From positions 1 to 6,318 of the forward strand of contig PHCM01000092.1 in the NCBI GenBank assembly GCA_002842255.1: DNA of 6,318 nt, read 5' to 3'. The notes under the pieces are model-generated. The model had not been told where the DNA came from. It did no database searches and saw nothing but the letters and a program-made list of their open reading frames with translations. Shown here in pieces: positions 1-6,318 of this stretch; within the stretch, counting starts at the first letter, position 1; every line of letters begins with the position of its first letter. Source of the stretch: Betaproteobacteria bacterium HGW-Betaproteobacteria-2. Lineage in GTDB: Bacteria > Pseudomonadota > Gammaproteobacteria > Burkholderiales > Methylophilaceae. A program made the position numbers and the translations under genes.

Positions 1-1733
1 CCCGAAACCTTGATCAGCAGATAGCCCTTGTTGGTATCTGCCACACCGGCATAGGCCGGCAAGGTATCGGTCTTGATCTTGAATGCATTGCTCATGGTCA
101 GGTCGGTCAAACCTTGGGCATTTTTGCGGTCTACAACCACCGGTGGAATCCAGTCCAGGTCTTTTGCTTCCTTACCTGCGCGCAGATCTGCCAGCGCCGC
201 CTCACCCTTGGCGATAGCGATCTTGGCCGCAGCTTCCACACGCAGGAACTCTTCAATACCGGACTTTACCTCTTCAAAGGTTCTCGGAGCGGCAGGTTTG
301 TACTCTGCCACACGAGCGACCATCAAGGAATTAGGCGCCACTTCCACAGCTTCGGTATTGCGGCCATCCTTCAGAGCCTCTTCAGAAAAGACCAGATCAC
401 GCATTCTGTCACTCTTGAACACGCGTGCGACATCTTCGCGGCTCATCCATGGGGTTTTCTGGATATCAAGCCCGAAAGCCTTGGCAGCAGGCTCCAGGCT
501 GGTCGATTGCTCATAAACGATGTTGCTGAAATCCTCGGCATTTTCCGTGAACTTTGCCAAGGCTTTCTGGTAGATCAATTCACCACGAATTTGTGGTGCG
601 ACACTGGCAAGCGATACGGCCTCGCCAGATATCTCAGTCAATTTGATAATGTGATAACCGAACTCGGATTCGACCAGATCGCTAATAGCACCTGGTGTCA
701 TGGAAAATACGGCATCATCGAAAGATTTCACCATGACACCACGTCCGAACATACCGAGATCGCCACCATTCTGGGCAGAACCCGGATCTTGCGAATGTTT
801 CCTTGCCTGTTCAGCGAACTGCTCAGGGTTCTTTTTCACCTCTTCAAGAATCTGTTCAGCCTTGCTACGCGCATCCTCCTTGGCTGCCGGTGTAGGGCTC
901 AGACCGAAGCCGATCAGAATGTGGCTGGCGCGTCGTTCTTCATCACCCTGAAACTGGTCTGCGTTGTCGTCAAAAAATCTCTTGACCTCGTCTTCTGTCA
1001 CCTGCATTGTCGGTAGCAAGGTATTGGCCGACATCAGGACAAACTCGAGTTGTACCTGCTCAGGGACCTGGAACCTGTCCTTGTTTTTCTCGTAGTATTC
1101 CTGGACTTGGGCCGCCTCAATACTGACTTCGGAGAGATAATCAGCCGTCTTGATTTCCGCCACACTGACTTCCCGTTCTTGCAATTCTGCTTTCAGTGTC
1201 TGCTCGACAAGACTATCCGGAACATACGCGAGCGAGGCGAACCCTTCTCTCGCCTGCTGCGCCTTCAGATCCTGCCTGATGGATGACTCAAAATCCTTCA
1301 AGGTCAGGCGGTTCTGGGTCAGCAATTGATAGTAGAGTTCTTCGGAAAACTTACCGTCAACACTGAACTCAGGCATGCTGGTGATGTATTGACTCAGTTG
1401 TTCATCGCTAATACTGAAGTTGGCACGCTTGACTTCGACTGAAAGCAACCGATCGTTGATCAATTTGTCGAGTACTGACTGCCTCAGTTCAGGCCGGTCA
1501 AGGATGGTCAGATCGGTCTGCCCTTCGGACTGCAAACGATTTCGGAGGTTTTGCAGTGCATTACCGAATTCCTGCACCGTGATCGCATCTCCGTCCACCT
1601 TGGCGATCGGTACATTTGAGCCCGCACCCTGCAGATACTGGTCAATACCGAACAATGCAAATGGGATCGTAATCAACGCCAGAATTACTTTAGCCAACCA
1701 ACCTTTAGTGCGCTCGCGAATTGCTTCCAACAT
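1..1733 (-). CDS. ppiD: PpiD-type membrane-anchored periplasmic peptidyl-prolyl isomerase/chaperone (3' end cut by the window)
   Basis: This is a SurA/PpiD-family folding factor, 577 residues visible. The family works on the periplasmic face of the inner membrane near the SecYEG exit and helps newly exported proteins fold. A short basic N-terminus (M1-K10) precedes one hydrophobic segment, about residues 12-30, which reads as an uncleaved signal anchor in the N-in orientation. A SurA-like chaperone region follows, roughly residues 36-260. The parvulin domain spans about 266-367, with the SHIL motif (H271), the NGGDLG motif (322-327) and the GYHII motif (H361). Beyond it lies the C-terminal chaperone region. 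E. coli PpiD has 623 residues, so about 50 are probably missing off the left edge. The ATG at 1733 is chosen because the MLEAIRER start followed directly by the anchor is typical of the family and no in-frame ATG is seen just upstream. The Shine-Dalgarno is weak (AGAGAAAG-like). The gene has its own promoter region after the tRNA terminator. Identity is confident; PPIase activity is inferred. Confidence 0.95.
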   Translation of the reverse strand, partial: MLEAIRERTKGWLAKVILALITIPFALFGIDQYLQGAGSNVPIAKVDGDAITVQEFGNALQNLRNRLQSEGQTDLTILDRPELRQSVLDKLINDRLLSVEVKRANFSISDEQLSQYITSMPEFSVDGKFSEELYYQLLTQNRLTLKDFESSIRQDLKAQQAREGFASLAYVPDSLVEQTLKAELQEREVSVAEIKTADYLSEVSIEAAQVQEYYEKNKDRFQVPEQVQLEFVLMSANTLLPTMQVTEDEVKRFFDDNADQFQGDEERRASHILIGFGLSPTPAAKEDARSKAEQILEEVKKNPEQFAEQARKHSQDPGSAQNGGDLGMFGRGVMVKSFDDAVFSMTPGAISDLVESEFGYHIIKLTEISGEAVSLASVAPQIRGELIYQKALAKFTENAEDFSNIVYEQSTSLEPAAKAFGLDIQKTPWMSREDVARVFKSDRMRDLVFSEEALKDGRNTEAVEVAPNSLMVARVAEYKPAAPRTFEEVKSGIEEFLRVEAAAKIAIAKGEAALADLRAGKEAKDLDWIPPVVVDRKNAQGLTDLTMSNAFKIKTDTLPAYAGVADTNKGYLLIKVS

Positions 1734-1810
1734 GACAAAGACTTTCTCTGTTCCAACATCAAAATTAAAGTTTCAGCACCCAGATGCCAATCACAGCCAG
1801 GGCATGTTTA

Positions 1811-1847
1811 ACGCAAGAATATAGCATACTCGACAAGACGATGACAG
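1811..1847 (-). promoter_or_regulatory. Candidate sigma-70 promoter for ppiD
   Basis: On the minus strand, TATATT at 1823-1818 is preceded by TGC at 1826-1824, which makes an extended -10 element. A partial -35, CTGTCA (4 of 6 matches to TTGACA), lies at 1847-1842 with an 18-bp spacer. Transcription would start near 1811 and give a leader of about 78 nt before the ppiD ATG at 1733. The upstream tRNA operon ends at a strong terminator, so ppiD needs a promoter in this gap. E. coli ppiD is reported to respond to envelope and heat stress, but I see no clear RpoH or RpoE promoter here. Confidence 0.5.
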
Positions 1848-1867
1848 GATAAAGCAGGGCTAGTTGT

Positions 1868-1889
1868 TTGCCTTGGCAAGTTTGCAAAC
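1868..1889. repeat. Two adjacent perfect palindromes upstream of ppiD
   Basis: TTGCC-tt-GGCAA (1868-1879) is followed at once by the 10-bp palindrome GTTTGCAAAC (1880-1889). The half-site GTTTGC occurs directly at 1866-1871 and 1880-1885, and inverted at 1884-1889. The cluster sits about 57-78 bp upstream of the predicted ppiD start, where an activator would bind. No U-tract follows, so a terminator role is unlikely. An operator is an inference; chance is possible for arms this short. Confidence 0.35.
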
Positions 1890-1950
1890 CAGTCTGGAAA
1901 GAATGAGGATGCCAGAGGATGAGCTGTAAAAAAGCGGCACCTGATGCTGA

Positions 1951-1980
1951 AAAGAAAAAAGCGAGCACGAGGCTCGCTTT
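1951..1980 (-). terminator. Rho-independent terminator of the hupB-tRNA-Val-tRNA-Asp transcript
   Basis: Read on the minus strand, a perfect 9-bp stem AAAGCGAGC / GCTCGCTTT (1980-1972 and 1966-1958) closes a 5-nt loop. It runs into the T-rich tract TTTTTTCTTT at 1960-1951, whose first three T belong to the stem. It begins 9 nt after the CCA end of tRNA-Asp. It has all the hallmarks of an intrinsic terminator and separates the tRNA operon from ppiD. Confidence 0.93.
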
Positions 1981-1988
1981 AATATCAT

Positions 1989-2065
1989 TGGCGGAGTGGA
2001 CGGGACTCGAACCCGCGACCCCCGGCGTGACAGGCCGGTATTCTAACCAACTGAACTACCACTCC
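1989..2065 (-). tRNA. tRNA-Asp (anticodon GUC)
   Basis: This 77-nt gene includes an encoded CCA end (1991-1989). The acceptor arm GGAGTGG pairs with CCACTCC. The D-arm (AGTTCAGTTGG) and T-arm with GGTTCGAGTCC are canonical. The anticodon loop reads CTGTCAC, giving anticodon GUC for both Asp codons. The sequence differs from E. coli tRNA-Asp, as recalled, at only a few compensated stem positions. It is the last gene before the terminator at 1951-1980 and lies 65 nt downstream of tRNA-Val, so the two are probably cut from one precursor. Confidence 0.97.
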
Positions 2066-2083
2066 TAAATTTCTAGTATTTCA

Positions 2084-2107
2084 TTATTAGGAGCGTACTC
2101 ATAATAA
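2084..2107 (-). repeat. AT-rich inverted repeat in the spacer between the two tRNAs
   Basis: TTATTA (2084-2089) and TAATAA (2102-2107) are perfect inverted arms. After one mismatch, an inner GAG/CTC pair encloses a 4-nt loop. In the minus-strand RNA the loop reads UACG, a UNCG-type tetraloop, although closed by G-C rather than the favoured C-G. It lies in the 65-nt spacer between tRNA-Val and tRNA-Asp, so it could form a hairpin in the precursor that spaces the tRNAs or guides processing. There is no U-tract directly after it, so it does not look like a terminator. Function unknown. Confidence 0.45.
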
Positions 2108-2130
2108 CGTTACTACACTTTGTCGGTTTT

Positions 2131-2206
2131 TGGTGGGTGCTGACGGGGTCGAACCGCCGACATTCGCCTTGTAAGGGCGACGCTCTACCAACTGAGCTAA
2201 GCACCC
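2131..2206 (-). tRNA. tRNA-Val (anticodon UAC)
   Basis: This 76-nt gene includes an encoded CCA end (2133-2131). The acceptor arm GGGTGCT pairs with AGCACCC, and the D-arm AGCTCAGTTGGTAGAGC and T-arm GGTTCGACCCC are canonical. The anticodon loop reads CTTACAA, giving anticodon UAC, which decodes GUA and GUG and, when modified, other Val codons. It starts only 20 nt after the hupB stop codon, with neither a terminator nor a recognisable promoter between, so its 5' end is presumably released by RNase P from a hupB read-through transcript. Confidence 0.97.
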
Positions 2207-2226
2207 TGCACAACCAACAAAGAACG

Positions 2227-2499
2227 CTAGTTTACAGCATCTTTTAACGCTTTGCCAGCCCTAAACTTGGGAGAATTTGCAGCTGCAATTTTAATTGTTG
2301 CGCCAGTACGAGGATTACGACCATTACGGGCAGCGCGCTTACCAACATAGAAAGTGCCAAAACCGATCAGTGTAACGAGATCACCCTTTTTCAGAGCTTT
2401 AGTGACAGCAGCTGTTGTTGCATCTAATGAACGACCTGCGGCAGCTTTGGAAATACCAGCGGCTTTGGCGATTTGATCAATCAATTCAGATTTGTTCAC
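2227..2499 (-). CDS. hupB: Histone-like DNA-binding protein HU-beta
   Basis: This encodes a complete 90-residue HU subunit, the usual length for the family. HU is a small dimeric nucleoid protein that binds and bends DNA without sequence specificity and influences replication, recombination and transcription. Residues 1-45 form the helical dimerisation part ([10 protein letters not shown] start). The family signature runs from GFGTF (46-50) through GRNPRTG (60-66) in the DNA-binding arm, with the intercalating proline at P63. The C-terminus [11 protein letters not shown] is near identical to E. coli HU-beta. The start is GTG at 2499, fixed by homology to MNKS and by AAGGGG at 2512-2507, 7 nt upstream. 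It lies directly downstream of lon with its own strong promoter at 2553-2582, and the tRNA genes follow at once. HU is reported as a Lon substrate in E. coli, so the neighbourhood makes functional sense. Confidence 0.97.
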   Translation of the reverse strand: MNKSELIDQIAKAAGISKAAAGRSLDATTAAVTKALKKGDLVTLIGFGTFYVGKRAARNGRNPRTGATIKIAAANSPKFRAGKALKDAVN

Positions 2500-2506
2500 G
2501 TGTAAT

Positions 2507-2512
2507 CCCCTT
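2507..2512 (-). promoter_or_regulatory. Shine-Dalgarno that decides the GTG start of hupB
   Basis: AAGGGG on the minus strand lies 7 nt before the GTG at 2499-2497. An out-of-frame ATG at 2519-2517 overlaps this region, begins a 7-codon mini-ORF and has no Shine-Dalgarno of its own. The spacing supports GTG as the true HU start. Confidence 0.8.
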
Positions 2513-2529
2513 TCGACATTGTTGTAGAA

Positions 2530-2545
2530 ACAGGTGCAAGCCTGT
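2530..2545 (-). promoter_or_regulatory. Short hairpin at the 5' end of the hupB leader
   Basis: ACAGG (2530-2534) and CCTGT (2541-2545) form a perfect 5-bp stem around a 6-nt loop, and further A-T pairs are possible past a bulged base. The promoter at 2553-2582 predicts a start at about 2545-2547, so the hairpin would sit at the extreme 5' end of the transcript. Such ends can slow mRNA decay. The stem is short and may be chance. It is also too weak, and lacks a U-tract, to be a convincing lon terminator. Confidence 0.35.
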
Positions 2546-2552
2546 GTTTTGC

Positions 2553-2582
2553 TTTATAGCAAGCGGGTTGAGCGCCTGTCAA
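2553..2582 (-). promoter_or_regulatory. Strong sigma-70 promoter of hupB (and probably of the tRNAs)
   Basis: A perfect -35 TTGACA (2582-2577) is followed by an 18-bp spacer and the -10 TATAAA (2558-2553, 5 of 6). TG sits one base upstream of the -10 (TGC at 2561-2559), an extended -10. The predicted start is near 2546, giving a leader of about 46 nt. The -10 is embedded in a small inverted repeat (TTGCT/AGCAA, 2549-2562). A promoter of this quality fits an abundant protein such as HU. Confidence 0.85.
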
Positions 2583-2599
2583 GCATTCTCGTGCTGCAA

Positions 2600-5041
2600 T
2601 CAATGAGTGATGACAGGCTTCGCCTTAACAGCCACACCCTCTTCCGGTTTGATTTCAGCGATGGGTAAAGTGCTGTCTGCAGGCACAGGCATACGTTCCA
2701 GGGCATACTCCAACACCTCGTCAATCCACTTTACCGGATGAATATCCAGGTGATTCTTGATGTTGGCAGGAATTTCAACCAGATCCTTGACGTTCTGCTG
2801 TGGAATCAGCACGGTCTTGATTCCACCACGATGTGCCGCCAACAATTTCTCCTTCAGGCCGCCAATTGGCAAGACCTCGCCTCGCAGTGTAATTTCGCCA
2901 GTCATCGCAACGTCCGCCCTGACCGGGATGCCGGTCAACACAGAGACCAGCGCGGTGCAGATGCCAATACCTGCGCTCGGACCATCCTTGGGTGTTGCAC
3001 CTTCAGGGAAGTGAATATGCAGGTCGTTTTTTTCGTGGAAATCCTCTGGAATGCCCAGTCGCTTGGCACGGCTACGCACTACACTCAGCGCAGCCTGTAT
3101 TGACTCCTGCATGACATCACCAAGCTTACCGGTGGTAATGACCTTGCCCTTGCCTGCCAACAACACGGATTCAATTGTCAGCAGTTCACCGCCGACGGAA
3201 GTCCAGGCCAGACCGGTAACCTGGCCCACCTGATTCTCAGCTGCCGCCAGACCAAAATCGAAGCGCTGCACACCCAGATATTTTTCCAGTGCCTTTGGCG
3301 TCACATTGATCTTGCGCACAGGCTTGTTGCCCGCTTTTGCCTTGGCAGTAATGATGTCCTTCACCACTTTGCGGCAAATTTTCGAGATTTCGCGATCCAG
3401 ACTACGAACACCGGCCTCGCGCGTGTAGTAGCGCACGATATCGCGGATCGCAGCCTCTGACACATGGATTTCCTCTTCCTTCAGACCATGGGTCTTCAGT
3501 TGCTTGGGCAGCAGGTAGCGGATGGCAATATTGACTTTCTCATCCTCGGTATAGCCGGCCAAACGGATGATTTCCATACGATCCAGCAGAGGTTCCGGGA
3601 TATTCAGGGAATTGGCCGTCGCCACGAACATGACGTCAGACAGATCATACTCGACCTCGACATAATGATCGTTGAAGGTATGGTTCTGTTCCGGATCCAG
3701 CACTTCGAGCAAAGCCGATGATGGATCGCCACGGAAATCCTGCCCCATCTTGTCGACTTCATCCAACAGGAATAGCGGGTTTTTGACGCCCACCTTGGTC
3801 ATGCTCTGCAGCACCTTGCCGGGCATGGAGCCAATATAGGTTCTGCGGTGACCACGGATCTCGGATTCATCACGCACGCCGCCGAGCGCCATACGCACAA
3901 ACTTGCGATTAACAGCCTTGGCGATGCTCTGGCCGAGCGAGGTTTTACCGACGCCAGGAGGGCCTACCAGGCAGAGAATCGGCGCTTTCAGCTTGTCGAC
4001 GCGCTGTTGCACGGCGAGATACTCAATGATACGTTCCTTGACCTTGTCCAAGCCATAGTGATCGGCGTCCAGGATATCCTCGGCCGCACCCAGATCCTTG
4101 CTGATCTTGGTCTTCTTCTTCCATGGCAGGCTGACCAGGGTCTCGATGTAATTGCGCACAACAGAAGCCTCTGCCGACATAGGGGACATCAACTTCAGTT
4201 TTTTCAACTCGGAATTGGCCTTAACCAAAGCTTCCTTCGGCATGCGCGCATCCTTGATGCGCTTTTCCAGTTCCTCAATATCGGCGTTTTCGTCCTGCTC
4301 GCCGAGCTCCTTTTGGATCGCCTTGACCTGTTCGTTCAGGTAATACTCGCGCTGGCTCTTTTCCATCTGGCGCTTGACGCGGCCACGGATACGCTTCTCC
4401 ACCTGCAGAATATCGATCTCTGCTTCCAGCAGGTTGAGCAGATGCTCCAAGCGCTCGACCACACTGAACATCTCGAGAATCTTCTGTTTTTCTTCCAGCT
4501 TCAGCGTCAGATGTGCCGTAATGGTATCCGCCAGCCGACCGGCATCATCGATGGTTGCCAGTGAAGTGAGGATTTCGGGTGGGATCTTCTTGTTGAGTTT
4601 GACGTACTGGTCGAACTGCGTGAACACTGTACGCATCAGCGCCTGCGATTCGTTATCCGGATCTGCCGCATCTTCCACATCTTCAGCCCGCGCAGCAAAG
4701 CATTCCTCGGTTTCCACGAACTCGATCACGCGTGCGCGACGGATGCCCTCGACCAGCACTTTCACAGTACCATCCGGCAGCTTCAACATCTGCAGAACAG
4801 TGGCGATAGTACCGACTTCATACAAGTCGGTAGCGTCCGGATCATCATTGTTGGGAGATTTCTGCGCAACCAGCAGAATCTGCTTGTTATTTTCGGATGC
4901 GATTTCCAGAGCTTTGACCGATTTTGCACGCCCAACAAACAATGGAATCACCAGGTGCGGGTAGACGACAACGTCACGCAACGGCAACAATGGTAGCAGC
5001 CCTGATTCGGCTGAGAAAACCGGCAAGCTAGATTCAGTCAT
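2600..5041 (-). CDS. lon: ATP-dependent Lon protease (LonA type)
   Basis: This is a complete 813-residue LonA protease. It is a soluble cytoplasmic homohexamer that unfolds and degrades misfolded and short-lived regulatory proteins, using ATP. The N-terminal substrate-recognition domain covers about residues 14-205 (start [13 protein letters not shown]). A charged helical, coiled-coil-like linker follows at about 206-310. The AAA+ module has Walker A GPPGVGKT (360-367), the pore-loop region TYIGSMPG (401-408), Walker B LFLLDEVD (423-430) and sensor-1 region ATANS (474-478). The protease domain, about 595-780, carries the Ser-Lys dyad: S689 in DGPSAG and K732 in GGLKEK, matching E. coli S679 and K722 with the same 43-residue spacing. 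E. coli Lon has 784 residues; much of the extra length is a tail after about 785 that ends KAKPVITH. The ATG at 5041 has AAGG 7 nt upstream. The gene follows clpX but is separated from it by a terminator and has a heat-shock-type promoter. Confidence 0.98.
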   Translation of the reverse strand: MTESSLPVFSAESGLLPLLPLRDVVVYPHLVIPLFVGRAKSVKALEIASENNKQILLVAQKSPNNDDPDATDLYEVGTIATVLQMLKLPDGTVKVLVEGIRRARVIEFVETEECFAARAEDVEDAADPDNESQALMRTVFTQFDQYVKLNKKIPPEILTSLATIDDAGRLADTITAHLTLKLEEKQKILEMFSVVERLEHLLNLLEAEIDILQVEKRIRGRVKRQMEKSQREYYLNEQVKAIQKELGEQDENADIEELEKRIKDARMPKEALVKANSELKKLKLMSPMSAEASVVRNYIETLVSLPWKKKTKISKDLGAAEDILDADHYGLDKVKERIIEYLAVQQRVDKLKAPILCLVGPPGVGKTSLGQSIAKAVNRKFVRMALGGVRDESEIRGHRRTYIGSMPGKVLQSMTKVGVKNPLFLLDEVDKMGQDFRGDPSSALLEVLDPEQNHTFNDHYVEVEYDLSDVMFVATANSLNIPEPLLDRMEIIRLAGYTEDEKVNIAIRYLLPKQLKTHGLKEEEIHVSEAAIRDIVRYYTREAGVRSLDREISKICRKVVKDIITAKAKAGNKPVRKINVTPKALEKYLGVQRFDFGLAAAENQVGQVTGLAWTSVGGELLTIESVLLAGKGKVITTGKLGDVMQESIQAALSVVRSRAKRLGIPEDFHEKNDLHIHFPEGATPKDGPSAGIGICTALVSVLTGIPVRADVAMTGEITLRGEVLPIGGLKEKLLAAHRGGIKTVLIPQQNVKDLVEIPANIKNHLDIHPVKWIDEVLEYALERMPVPADSTLPIAEIKPEEGVAVKAKPVITH

Positions 5042-5048
5042 TTGAGTA

Positions 5049-5052
5049 CCTT
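5049..5052 (-). promoter_or_regulatory. Shine-Dalgarno of lon
   Basis: AAGG on the minus strand lies 7 nt upstream of the ATG at 5041-5039, ideal spacing. It begins 10 nt after the base of the leader hairpin at 5063-5083, so that hairpin does not cover it. Confidence 0.75.
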
Positions 5053-5062
5053 AAGTGTTGAC

Positions 5063-5083
5063 CACACGGCACTGCGCCGTGTG
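5063..5083 (-). promoter_or_regulatory. Stable stem-loop in the lon leader RNA
   Basis: CACACGGC (5083-5076 on the minus strand) pairs perfectly with GCCGTGTG (5070-5063), an 8-bp GC-rich stem with a 5-nt loop. The sigma-32-type promoter at 5096-5123 predicts a start around 5088-5090, placing the hairpin within a few bases of the mRNA 5' end. No U-tract follows, so it is not a terminator. A role in mRNA stability or as a regulator-binding site is inferred. Confidence 0.6.
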
Positions 5084-5095
5084 TGTATGTAACGC

Positions 5096-5123
5096 AGTTG
5101 GGGGCAGAACTACAAGTTTCAAG
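5096..5123 (-). promoter_or_regulatory. Heat-shock (sigma-32/RpoH) promoter of lon
   Basis: On the minus strand, CTTGAAA (5123-5117) is a perfect sigma-32 -35 element. After 13 bp comes CCCCAACT (5103-5096), which matches the -10 consensus CCCCATNT at all specified positions but one. The spacing lies inside the accepted range. No sigma-70 -10 sits at a suitable distance from this -35. The predicted start is near 5089, giving a leader of about 48 nt. lon is a known RpoH-regulated gene in E. coli, so the site fits the gene. Confidence 0.85.
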
Positions 5124-5141
5124 TAGAAAATCGAGTCAGAT

Positions 5142-5181
5142 ATAACAAACCAAGGCTGGTTCAGATCAGGACTGAACCAGC
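5142..5181 (-). terminator. Intrinsic terminator after clpX
   Basis: A perfect 10-bp stem GCTGGTTCAG / CTGAACCAGC (5155-5164 and 5172-5181) with a 7-nt loop starts 11 nt after the clpX stop codon. On the minus strand it is followed by the T-rich but interrupted tail CTTGGTTTGTTA. The stem is strong and the U-tract mediocre, so termination may be partial and some clpX transcripts may read into lon. Confidence 0.78.
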
Positions 5182-5192
5182 TATCGGTCTGG

Positions 5193-6318
5193 CTAGCTGG
5201 CAGATTCCGCCATCCGTGGCTCATCAGAATAAATCAGGATAGGCGGAGTATCGCCTCGTATAACGCCTTCATCGACGACAACCTTGCTCAGGTTTGGCAA
5301 TGATGGCAGATCGAACATGATGTCGAGCAAGGCATGTTCCATGATGGAGCGCAACCCACGCGCACCAGTCTTGCGTTCCAGGGCTTTCCTGGCGATCAGT
5401 TGCAGGGCCGATTCGCGGAACTCGAGTTCCACACCTTCCATCTGGAACAGTTTGCTGTACTGCTTGGTCAGCGCGTTCTTCGGCTCGACCAGTATGGTCA
5501 CCAAAGCAGATTCATCCAGCGATTCAAGGGTCGCGACTGCAGGCAGGCGGCCGACAAATTCGGGAATCAGGCCGAATTTGATCAGATCTTCGGGCTCGAC
5601 ATCACGCAGGACTTCACCGATGGCACGTGCGTCTTCCTTGCTTTTCACCTCGGCACCAAAGCCAATACCACCCTTTTCTGAGCGCTGGCGGATCAGTTTA
5701 TCGAGACCGTCGAAGGCGCCACCGCAAATGAACAGGATATTGGTGGTATCCAATTGCACGAATTCCTGATTAGGATGCTTGCGGCCACCTTGTGGCGGAA
5801 CCGAGGCGACAGTGCCTTCGATCAGCTTCAGAAGCGCCTGTTGCACGCCCTCGCCGGAAACGTCACGGGTAATGGACGGGTTCTCGGATTTGCGTGTGAT
5901 CTTGTCGATTTCATCGATATAGACGATACCGCGCTGTGCTTTCTCAACTTCGTAATCGCACTTCTGCAGCAGTTTCTGCATGATGTTTTCAACGTCCTCG
6001 CCGACATAACCCGCTTCGGTCAGTGTTGTCGCATCGGCGATGACAAAAGGCACATCCAGCACGCGTGCCAAGGTTTGCGCAAGCAGGGTCTTGCCGGAAC
6101 CGGTCGGCCCGATCAGCAGAATGTTGCTCTTGGCAATTTCAACATCATCCTTTTGTGCCGACTGGCCAAGACGCTTGTAGTGATTGTAGACAGCTACCGC
6201 GAGGCTTTTCTTCGCTGAAGTCTGACCAATCACATATTGATCAAGGATTTCACAGATTTCCTTGGGGGAAGGCAGGCTGTTATCGCGAGGTTTGATACCG
6301 TCTTCGCCATGGATTTCT
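5193..6318 (-). CDS. clpX: ClpX, ATP-dependent unfoldase subunit of ClpXP (5' end cut by the window)
   Basis: The C-terminal 374 residues of ClpX are visible, ending at a TAG (5195-5193). ClpX is a cytoplasmic AAA+ hexamer that unfolds tagged proteins, such as ssrA-tagged ones, and feeds them into ClpP. Numbering from the first full codon: Walker A GPTGSGKT 70-77 (6087-6110), pore-1 loop GYVGED 103-108, Walker B IVYIDEID 131-138, RKH loop 179-181, the ClpP-docking IGF loop 218-220, arginine finger R257 in EFVGRLP and sensor-2 R320 in TGARGLR. All sit exactly 50 below the E. coli positions I recall, so about 50 residues, the N-terminal zinc-binding domain, lie beyond the right edge. The reading frame continues upstream of the GTG at 6233 as [19 protein letters not shown], so that GTG is an internal valine and not the start. 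clpP is expected further upstream but is outside the window. Confidence 0.97.
   Translation of the reverse strand, partial: EIHGEDGIKPRDNSLPSPKEICEILDQYVIGQTSAKKSLAVAVYNHYKRLGQSAQKDDVEIAKSNILLIGPTGSGKTLLAQTLARVLDVPFVIADATTLTEAGYVGEDVENIMQKLLQKCDYEVEKAQRGIVYIDEIDKITRKSENPSITRDVSGEGVQQALLKLIEGTVASVPPQGGRKHPNQEFVQLDTTNILFICGGAFDGLDKLIRQRSEKGGIGFGAEVKSKEDARAIGEVLRDVEPEDLIKFGLIPEFVGRLPAVATLESLDESALVTILVEPKNALTKQYSKLFQMEGVELEFRESALQLIARKALERKTGARGLRSIMEHALLDIMFDLPSLPNLSKVVVDEGVIRGDTPPILIYSDEPRMAESAS

Noticed and set aside
114..1016. Plus-strand 300-aa open frame, with nested plus-strand frames at 73-516, 700-951, 1050-1286 and 1420-1824, opposite ppiD
   Set aside because: They lie antisense to a clear ppiD coding frame, show no recognisable domain and have no plausible initiation context. 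They are codon shadows.
1765..1968. Minus-strand 67-aa open frame between tRNA-Asp and ppiD
   Set aside because: It starts inside the terminator hairpin, runs through the ppiD promoter region and has no visible Shine-Dalgarno or family resemblance. Hydrophobic stretches alone do not support a gene.
1989..2206. tRNA genes as an integration (att) site for a mobile element
   Set aside because: No duplicated tRNA 3' fragment, integrase or foreign gene is present in the window, and flanking genes keep the usual order.
2530..2547. Hairpin as a rho-independent terminator of lon
   Set aside because: The stem is only 5 bp, the following minus-strand sequence is not a U-tract, and it lies downstream of the hupB promoter. 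I see no clear lon terminator.
3848..4564. Plus-strand open frames of 238 aa here and 196 aa at 4374-4964, opposite lon
   Set aside because: Fully antisense to the well-conserved Lon sequence, with low-complexity translations and no known motif. They are shadows.
5284..6218. Several plus-strand open frames of 115-161 aa opposite clpX
   Set aside because: Antisense shadows of the conserved ClpX AAA+ module, with no independent evidence for translation.
6231..6233. GTG as a possible clpX start
   Set aside because: The frame stays open to the window edge and encodes the expected ClpX sequence before the VIGQ motif, so this GTG is an internal codon.

Overview
This is a conserved chromosomal protein-quality-control locus, and every gene in it is on the minus strand. 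In transcription order (right to left) it holds clpX (5' end cut by the window edge), lon, hupB, tRNA-Val(UAC), tRNA-Asp(GUC) and ppiD (3' end cut by the window edge). The clpX-lon-hupB-ppiD order is the classic proteobacterial arrangement also known from E. coli. The two tRNA genes between hupB and ppiD, moderate GC content and the protein sequences suggest a betaproteobacterium, perhaps of the Nitrosomonadales/Methylophilales type. That placement is an inference from memory, not a search result.

Right part (5042-6318): the C-terminal 374 residues of the ClpX unfoldase, then a perfect 10-bp stem terminator, then a short lon control region. That region carries a convincing heat-shock (sigma-32/RpoH) promoter, a leader hairpin and a good Shine-Dalgarno. 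Middle (2227-5041): the complete LonA protease (813 aa), then a strong housekeeping promoter (perfect -35, extended -10) driving hupB, which encodes the HU-beta nucleoid protein from a GTG start. Only 20 bp separate hupB from tRNA-Val and no terminator is visible there, so hupB, tRNA-Val and tRNA-Asp probably form one mixed mRNA-tRNA transcript, ending at a textbook terminator at 1951-1980. Left part (1-1950): a promoter region with two adjacent small palindromes, then ppiD, a membrane-anchored periplasmic chaperone with a parvulin domain, of which 577 residues are visible.

Together the genes cover cytoplasmic unfolding and degradation (ClpX, Lon), nucleoid architecture (HU, which is reported as a Lon substrate in E. 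coli) and folding of exported proteins (PpiD). All genes look intact where visible. There are no mobile elements, CRISPR arrays, frameshifts or foreign genes, and I see no previously undescribed system. The points worth a second look are regulatory: promoters, 5'-terminal hairpins, the hupB-tRNA operon and the palindromes upstream of ppiD.
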